Of a stretch of DNA of 64,000 nt, positions 58,775 through 64,000 are shown piece after piece. Each line of letters begins with the position of its first letter. Positions within the stretch are counted from its first letter, which is position 1. The stretch is from Yersinia artesiana. GTDB lineage: Bacteria > Pseudomonadota > Gammaproteobacteria > Enterobacterales > Enterobacteriaceae. The DNA is taken from the NCBI RefSeq assembly GCF_902726545.1, contig NZ_CACVAD010000023.1:1-64000 (forward strand), written 5' to 3'. The notes beneath the pieces are model-generated. The model saw only the letters and a list, made by a program, of their open reading frames with translations, was not told the origin of the DNA and did no database searches. The position numbers were made by a program, and so were the translations under genes.

Positions 58775-59137
58775 TTAGCACTCCGTCTGCTGGGCAAGGT
58801 GCAGGCCATATAAATTTGCTAATAAATATCCCACTTCATGATCGGGTACTTCAAAGGTAAACAGTGACAGTAGGTCGTTATTAATTTCCCTGATATTGGC
58901 AAAAATGTCTGTGGCTTCGATCTCTTTTAATATTTCATCGTCGATAGACGGAATAACTTCTCCCTGACTCGCTCGCATTAGCGCATTTGCCATGTGAGTA
59001 ATCAGCATTTCTCCTTGAGGATGGCGGATAGATAATTGCCAGTGTTGTTCTAAACGAGTAAGAACACTCAGCATCCCCTGATAAACCGCAGAGTCAATAA
59101 CCTGCGCGTCATATAAAATTTTTAATCTCGTTTCCAT
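58775..59137 (-). CDS. yhfY: PRD-domain protein YhfY
   Basis: A 120-residue protein made of a single PTS-regulation domain with candidate phospho-acceptor His residues in LSIRHPQGEMLITHM and VPDHEVGYLL. There is no DNA-binding domain. E. coli YhfY is the same size and stands before yhfX. First gene of the yhf cluster here; the E. coli regulator gene yhfZ, normally upstream, is absent. The 59138-59321 gap must hold the promoter. Confidence 0.82.
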   Translation of the reverse strand: METRLKILYDAQVIDSAVYQGMLSVLTRLEQHWQLSIRHPQGEMLITHMANALMRASQGEVIPSIDDEILKEIEATDIFANIREINNDLLSLFTFEVPDHEVGYLLANLYGLHLAQQTEC

Positions 59138-59321
59138 TTCTTTTTATCTTCATTTTTATGAATATTTCTATAGTAGTAATTAATTGCCTTGCTGCAAATG
59201 CCTAATTTGCTATTTGGTATATTGATCACAATATAATCATTCTGGCAGAATGGGTTGCTTCGGTATGGTGATAGCGCCCTGTTTTCTACTGAGGCGATGC
59301 TGCAGAGATTGATGGGAGATA

Positions 59322-59349
59322 AAGAAAAAGGCCGCATTTGCGGCCTTTT
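59322..59349 (-). terminator. Terminator after acrB
   Basis: Perfect 10-bp stem AAAAGGCCGC/GCGGCCTTTT with loop ATTT; on the - strand TTTCTTTATC continues the U-rich tract. It lies 31 bases beyond the acrB stop. Confidence 0.9.
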
Positions 59350-59379
59350 AAATATGACATCATGTGTTACCAGTCAGGT

Positions 59380-62300
59380 TTACTTCACCTTATGGTCAAC
59401 AGCATGCGCATGTTCGATATCTTCACTTTTCCGGCTGAAGCGGCGGCGAACCACCACGAAGAATACCGGAACAAAGAAAATAGCCAGAACTGTTGCTGTT
59501 ATCATACCGCCCATAACACCGGTACCAACCGCATTCTGTGCACCAGAACCTGCACCACTACTGATAACCAGCGGCAGAACACCAAGGATAAAGGCCAGTG
59601 AGGTCATCAAGATTGGGCGCAGACGCATACGCACCGCTTCCAATGTTGATTCCACCAAACCTTTGCCTTCTTTATCCATCAAGTCCTTCGCAAACTCAAC
59701 AATCAAGATGGCGTTCTTGGCCGATAGCCCGATAGTGGTCAACAAGCCTACCTGGAAGTAAACGTCGTTATTCAGGCCACGCAGAGAGGCTGCCAATAAC
59801 GCACCGACCACACCCAGCGGTACCACCAACATAACGGAGAATGGAATCGACCAGCTCTCATACAATGCTGCCAGACACAAGAACACCACAATCAGCGAGA
59901 TGGCGTACAGCGCAGGAGCCTGGTTACCGGACAGGCGTTCCTGATAGGACATACCGGTCCAGTCATAGCCGATACCACTTGGCAACTTAGATGCCAACTC
60001 TTGCATCAGATCCATCGCCTCACCGGTACTTTTACCCGGTGCAGCCTGACCCAGAATCTCCATGGATGGCAAGCCGTTATAACGTTCGAGTCGCGGTGAA
60101 CCGTATTCCCATTTGGCGCTGGAGAAAGTGGCAAATGATACCATCTGACCGGAACTGTTACGGACATACCACTTATCAATATCACCCGGCAACATACGGA
60201 ACGGAGCATCAGCCTGTACGTAAACTTTCTTCACACGACCACGGTCGATAAAGTCATTCACATAGCTACCGCCCATGGCGGAGCCAAGCGTGGTATTGAT
60301 ATCAGAAATTGCCACACCCAGTGCTTGTGCTTTTTCCTGATCCACTTCGACTTTGAACTGCGGTGTATCTTCCAGCCCATTCGGACGCATGCCCACCAGC
60401 ATATCCGGATGTTGCGCCGCCATGCCGAGCAGTTGGTTACGTGCTTCGGTTAACTTTTGGTGTCCCAAGTTACCTTGGTCAATTAACTGGAAGTCAAAGC
60501 CGGTAGCTGTACCCAGTTCCACAATTGCTGGCAAGTTAAAGGCGAACACTAAACCGTCTTTAATTTGCGAGAAAGCAGCAGAAGCTCGGCTAACAATCGC
60601 CGGAACTTTGTTTTGTTCACCCGGACGTTCATCCCAGTTTTTCAAACTCACGAAGGCCAACCCGGTATTCTGACCCTGACCACTGAAACCGAAGCCGTTA
60701 ACGGTAAATACCGAGTTAACAACGTCTTTTTCTTTGTCGAGGTAATAATCAGTAACCTGATTCAGCACTTTCTGAGTTCGTTCTTGGGTTGCACCCGCAG
60801 GCATTTGCACCATGGTCAGGAACACACCCTGGTCTTCTTCTGGCAAGAATGATGTCGGTAAGCGCAGGAACAGCACGCCCATACCAATCACGATGGCCAG
60901 ATAGATAACCAGATAACGACCGGTGCTACGCAGAATGTTGCCAACACTGTCGGTATAGTGGTGGGTACTTTTCTCGAACATGCGGTTAAACCAGCCGAAG
61001 AAACCGGTTTTCGGGCCATGCTCGCCTTTGGCGATAGGTTTCAACATGGTGGCGCACAGTGCTGGAGTCAGTATTAATGCCACCAGAACCGAGAGCACCA
61101 TGGCCGAAACGATAGTGATAGAGAACTGACGATAAATCGCCCCGGTTGCGCCGCCGAAGAAGGCCATCGGGATAAATACCGCAGACAGCACCATCGCGAT
61201 CCCCACCAATGCACCCTGGATTTGCTCCATGGATTTCTTGGTGGCTTCTTTCGGTGGTAGCCCTTCCTCTTGCATCACACGTTCGACGTTCTCTACCACG
61301 ACGATGGCGTCATCCACCAATAGCCCTATCGCCAACACCATCCCGAACATCGTTAGGGTGTTTATCGAATAGCCAAAGGCCGAGAGAATGGCAAAAGTCC
61401 CCAGCAATACTACCGGAACGGCAATCGTTGGAATCAACGTCGCCCGGAAGTTTTGCAAGAACAGATACATGACCAGGAACACCAGAATAATGGCTTCTAC
61501 CAGTGTTTTAACCACTTCGTTGATGGAGATTTTAACGAACGGCGTGGTGTCATACGGGTAAACCACTTTCAACCCTGCCGGGAAGAACGGCTGTAATTTT
61601 GTCAATTCAGCTTTTACTGCCGCAGAGGTGTTCAGGGCGTTAGCCCCTGTCGCCAACTTAATACCGATCCCCGCCGCTGGCTTACCATTATAACGGGCGA
61701 TAATATTGTAGTTTTCAGCACCCAGTTGAACGATAGCCACATCTTTCAAGCGAACCTGAGAACCATCGGTATTCACTTTCAGCATGATCTGGCTGAATTC
61801 TTCCGCATTGGTCAGACGGGTCTGAGCAATAATGGAGGAGTTCAGTTCTTGCCCTGGAACTGGCGGTGTACCACCTAATTGGCCGGCGGCAACCTGGTTG
61901 TTTTGTACTTTAATGGCGTTGATAACATCAACCGGCGTCAAACCGTAGTTATTCAGTTTGTGCGGATCCATCCAGATACGCATCGCGTATTGGGAACCAA
62001 ATAACTGAACATCACCGACACCCGCAGTACGGCTGATCGGGTCTTTAATGTTAGAACCCACATAGTCAGCGATATCTTCTTGTTTCATGGTGCCGTCTTC
62101 AGAAATAAAGCCGGCAACCATCAGGAAGCTACTACTGGACTTTTCAACGCTCACACCTTGCTGCTGCACTTCTTGCGGCAGTAAAGGCATGGCTAATTGC
62201 AGTTTGTTCTGCACCTGAACCTGAGCGATATCCGGGTCAGTGCCTGAGTTAAAGGTCAACGTCAACTGCACGTTACCGGAGGAGTCACTGCTGGAAGACA

Positions 62301-62532
62301 TATACAGCAAGTTATCGATACCGTTCATGTTCTGTTCGATAACCTGCGTAACTGTATTCTGCACAGTGGTCGCATCGGCGCCAGGGTAGTTGGCGGAGAT
62401 TGAAATTGCCGGTGGCGCAATGGTCGGATATTGCGCTACGGGTAACTTCATTATCGCCAGACTACCGGCCAACATAATTATGATGGCGATAACCCAGGCG
62501 AAAATAGGGCGATCAATAAAGAACTTAGCCAT
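59380..62532 (-). CDS. acrB: Multidrug efflux RND transporter AcrB
   Basis: Inner-membrane proton-driven pump of the AcrAB-TolC tripartite system, exporting drugs, bile salts and dyes. It is 1050 residues long (1049 in E. coli), with 12 helices and two large periplasmic loops. The proton-relay aspartates are in [17 protein letters not shown] near residue 407, with the partner Lys in [17 protein letters not shown] near 940. The C-terminal tail ends AHAVDHKVK. It starts 16 bases after acrA. Confidence 0.98.
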   Translation of the reverse strand: MAKFFIDRPIFAWVIAIIIMLAGSLAIMKLPVAQYPTIAPPAISISANYPGADATTVQNTVTQVIEQNMNGIDNLLYMSSSSDSSGNVQLTLTFNSGTDPDIAQVQVQNKLQLAMPLLPQEVQQQGVSVEKSSSSFLMVAGFISEDGTMKQEDIADYVGSNIKDPISRTAGVGDVQLFGSQYAMRIWMDPHKLNNYGLTPVDVINAIKVQNNQVAAGQLGGTPPVPGQELNSSIIAQTRLTNAEEFSQIMLKVNTDGSQVRLKDVAIVQLGAENYNIIARYNGKPAAGIGIKLATGANALNTSAAVKAELTKLQPFFPAGLKVVYPYDTTPFVKISINEVVKTLVEAIILVFLVMYLFLQNFRATLIPTIAVPVVLLGTFAILSAFGYSINTLTMFGMVLAIGLLVDDAIVVVENVERVMQEEGLPPKEATKKSMEQIQGALVGIAMVLSAVFIPMAFFGGATGAIYRQFSITIVSAMVLSVLVALILTPALCATMLKPIAKGEHGPKTGFFGWFNRMFEKSTHHYTDSVGNILRSTGRYLVIYLAIVIGMGVLFLRLPTSFLPEEDQGVFLTMVQMPAGATQERTQKVLNQVTDYYLDKEKDVVNSVFTVNGFGFSGQGQNTGLAFVSLKNWDERPGEQNKVPAIVSRASAAFSQIKDGLVFAFNLPAIVELGTATGFDFQLIDQGNLGHQKLTEARNQLLGMAAQHPDMLVGMRPNGLEDTPQFKVEVDQEKAQALGVAISDINTTLGSAMGGSYVNDFIDRGRVKKVYVQADAPFRMLPGDIDKWYVRNSSGQMVSFATFSSAKWEYGSPRLERYNGLPSMEILGQAAPGKSTGEAMDLMQELASKLPSGIGYDWTGMSYQERLSGNQAPALYAISLIVVFLCLAALYESWSIPFSVMLVVPLGVVGALLAASLRGLNNDVYFQVGLLTTIGLSAKNAILIVEFAKDLMDKEGKGLVESTLEAVRMRLRPILMTSLAFILGVLPLVISSGAGSGAQNAVGTGVMGGMITATVLAIFFVPVFFVVVRRRFSRKSEDIEHAHAVDHKVK

Positions 62533-62548
62533 GAATTACCGGCTCCTT

Positions 62549-63736
62549 TTAAGACTTCTTCGCTGTGTCAGCCGGGGCTGCTTTTTGTTCTGTCTCAGTA
62601 ACTTCCTGCACTTTCACCTGCACGCCCGGTCTGATTTTCTGCAAGCCGGAAACGATCAGGCGGTCGCCTGCTTTCAAGCCTTCAGTTACCAACCATTTAT
62701 TACCGATAGCCTGATTAGCGACCAGTGTGCGTAACTCAACTTTGTCATCAGCACCAACAACCATGGCCGTTGCTTCACCGCGTGGGTTGCGCGTCACACC
62801 TTGTTGAGGCACTAACAGTGCATCAGGGCGAACACCTTCATCCAGACGGGCGCGGACAAACATCCCTGGTAACAGCGCTTCATTCGGATTAGGGAAGATA
62901 GCGCGGATGGTGATAGAACCGGTGGTTTCATCCACGGTCACACCAGAGAATTCCAAGGTACCGGTTTCGGCATACTCAGAGCCGTTTTCCAGTAACAAGC
63001 GAACTTTCGCTTTACCGTTTTCCTGTTTCAGCGTGCCATCAGCCAGCTCTTTTTTCAGGCGCAGGAACTCGTCACTTGACTGAGTCACATCAACATACAT
63101 CGGGTCAAGTTGTTGAACTGTTGTCAAAGCCGTTGCCTGACCACTGGTCACCAATGCACCTTCAGTCACTGAAGATTTACCGGTACGACCACTGATAGGT
63201 GAGGTCACCTGAGTATAGGCCAGGTTAATACGGGCATTTTCTACTGCCGCTTTTGCTGCAACAACTGCAGCATTAGCTTGCATAGAGTCAGACACCGCTT
63301 GGTCATACTCTTGTTTACTGATGTAGTTGGTACCCAGCAATGGTTTGTAGCGATTGACTGTCAAACGAGCGATTTCAGCCGCAGCTTGTGCTTTAGCTAA
63401 GTCACCTTTGGCGCTGTCATAAGCAGCCTGATAAGTGGCTGGGTCAATTTGATAAAGGGATGTTCCGGCGGTGACATCACTGCCTTCAACATAGTTACGT
63501 TTCAGAATAATACCGCTAACTTGCGGACGAACTTCTGCAACACGGAATGCGGACGTACGGCCAGGCAATTCGGTTGTGATATTCAGTGGTGCTGCTTTTA
63601 ATGTCACAATGCCGACTTCAGGTGCCTGTTGAGCATGGGCTTGCGCCGCATCTTTGTCATTACATCCTATAAGTACTAAGCTGCCTGAAAGTACCAGAAT
63701 TGCAGCCAGAGGCATTACCCCTCTGTTTTTGCTCAT
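62549..63736 (-). CDS. acrA: Multidrug efflux periplasmic adaptor AcrA
   Basis: Membrane fusion lipoprotein that joins AcrB to TolC. The signal peptide ends in the lipobox LIGC with Cys25. Domain order: beta-barrel/lipoyl half-motifs around a helical hairpin (about 95-170), then barrel and membrane-proximal domains. The 395-residue length equals the family norm. First gene of acrAB; its promoter shares the acrR operator. Confidence 0.97.
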   Translation of the reverse strand: MSKNRGVMPLAAILVLSGSLVLIGCNDKDAAQAHAQQAPEVGIVTLKAAPLNITTELPGRTSAFRVAEVRPQVSGIILKRNYVEGSDVTAGTSLYQIDPATYQAAYDSAKGDLAKAQAAAEIARLTVNRYKPLLGTNYISKQEYDQAVSDSMQANAAVVAAKAAVENARINLAYTQVTSPISGRTGKSSVTEGALVTSGQATALTTVQQLDPMYVDVTQSSDEFLRLKKELADGTLKQENGKAKVRLLLENGSEYAETGTLEFSGVTVDETTGSITIRAIFPNPNEALLPGMFVRARLDEGVRPDALLVPQQGVTRNPRGEATAMVVGADDKVELRTLVANQAIGNKWLVTEGLKAGDRLIVSGLQKIRPGVQVKVQEVTETEQKAAPADTAKKS

Positions 63737-63828
63737 AGATAAACCTCAAGTGTCCGATTTTTAATTTAATTCAATGGATCACAAGCTTTAAAACCCATTG
63801 CTGCGTAAATTATATGTGCGTGCTATGG

Positions 63829-63852
63829 TACATACATTCGTGAATGTATGTA
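63829..63852. promoter_or_regulatory. AcrR operator between acrA and acrR
   Basis: A 24-base perfect inverted repeat with arms TACATACATTC/GAATGTATGTA around GT or CG centre bases. It is essentially the E. coli AcrR site. Its location between the divergent acrAB and acrR allows control of both. Confidence 0.9.
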
Positions 63853-63880
63853 AATCGCACCCCCTCGAAAAAACAACGCT

Positions 63881-64000
63881 ATGGCACGAAAAACCAAACA
63901 GCAAGCCGAAGAAACCCGGCTACAAATTCTAGATGCCGCTGTGCGGGAATTTTCTGCGCACGGCGTTTCTGGTACTTCACTTACTGATATTGCTGCTGCC
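63881..64000 (+). CDS. acrR: TetR-family repressor AcrR, 5' part
   Basis: The first 40 codons ([20 protein letters not shown]..., TSLTDIAAA) show the start of the TetR-type helix-turn-helix of AcrR, the local repressor of acrAB. The gene runs off the window. It is divergent from acrA, with the palindromic operator between them. Confidence 0.95.
   Translation, partial: MARKTKQQAEETRLQILDAAVREFSAHGVSGTSLTDIAAA

Noticed and set aside
59255..59761. 168-codon + strand frame over the 3' end of acrB
   Set aside because: Antisense to acrB and covers its terminator; no ribosome-binding site.
1..64000. CRISPR array, phage genes, integrase or complete insertion sequence
   Set aside because: No regularly spaced repeats, no transposase or integrase-like protein, and no tRNA gene were found in the window.

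Overview
The window is a chromosome segment of a Yersinia species. Gene content and order follow the Escherichia coli nrdR-to-acrR interval closely. Genus-level markers are a 67-residue Hha paralogue that reads as YmoA and several ERIC-family intergenic repeats in the form common in Yersinia. The species cannot be settled from the sequence alone.

Layout. 1-2.0 kb: an AT-rich gene of unknown function, possibly cut at the window edge, with two divergent NPFGD-headed repeats and a C-terminal membrane hairpin. 2.2-6.4 kb (+): nrdR-ribD-ribH-nusB-thiL-pgpA (dNTP control, riboflavin, antitermination, thiamine, phospholipid). 6.4-6.7 kb: a repeat cluster where E. coli has yajO. 6.7-9.8 kb (-): xseB-ispA-dxs (isoprenoids). 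10.1-15.3 kb: thiI, panE-yajL, yajQ, yajR. 15.5-20.3 kb (-): cyoABCDE, cytochrome bo3 oxidase. 20.7-24.5 kb: a Tsx/OmpK-like porin, ampG, yajG, bolA. 25.0-34.0 kb (+): the proteostasis block tig-clpP-clpX-lon-hupB-ppiD, with sigma-32-like promoters before clpP and lon. 34.2-48.6 kb: comEA-like ybaV, fadM, queC, ybaE, cof, a cysteine desulfhydrase-like gene divergent from decR, mdlAB, glnK-amtB, tesB, ybaY, atl. 48.8 kb: ffs, the 4.5S SRP RNA. 49.4-50.5 kb (-): tomB-ymoA and a small unknown gene.

50.5-59.2 kb is an accessory block between tomB and acrB, which lie close together in E. coli. It holds (i) a probable zinc-starvation island: a metal ABC transporter (ATPase, permease, binding protein) preceded by a tiny membrane-protein ORF and converging on rpmE2-rpmJ2, the zinc-independent L31/L36 paralogues, with Zur-like palindromes before both units; and (ii) a shortened yhf operon (yhfY-X-W-U-T) that lacks php, yhfS and yhfZ. 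59.4-64 kb: acrB-acrA (-) and the start of acrR (+), with a 24-bp palindromic operator between them.

Most of the window is conserved core. The parts worth a second look are the first gene, the zinc island with its two small ORFs, the cysteine module, the reduced yhf operon and the ERIC variants, one of which lies in the predicted clpP leader. No tRNA, rRNA, CRISPR array, transposase or phage gene was seen.
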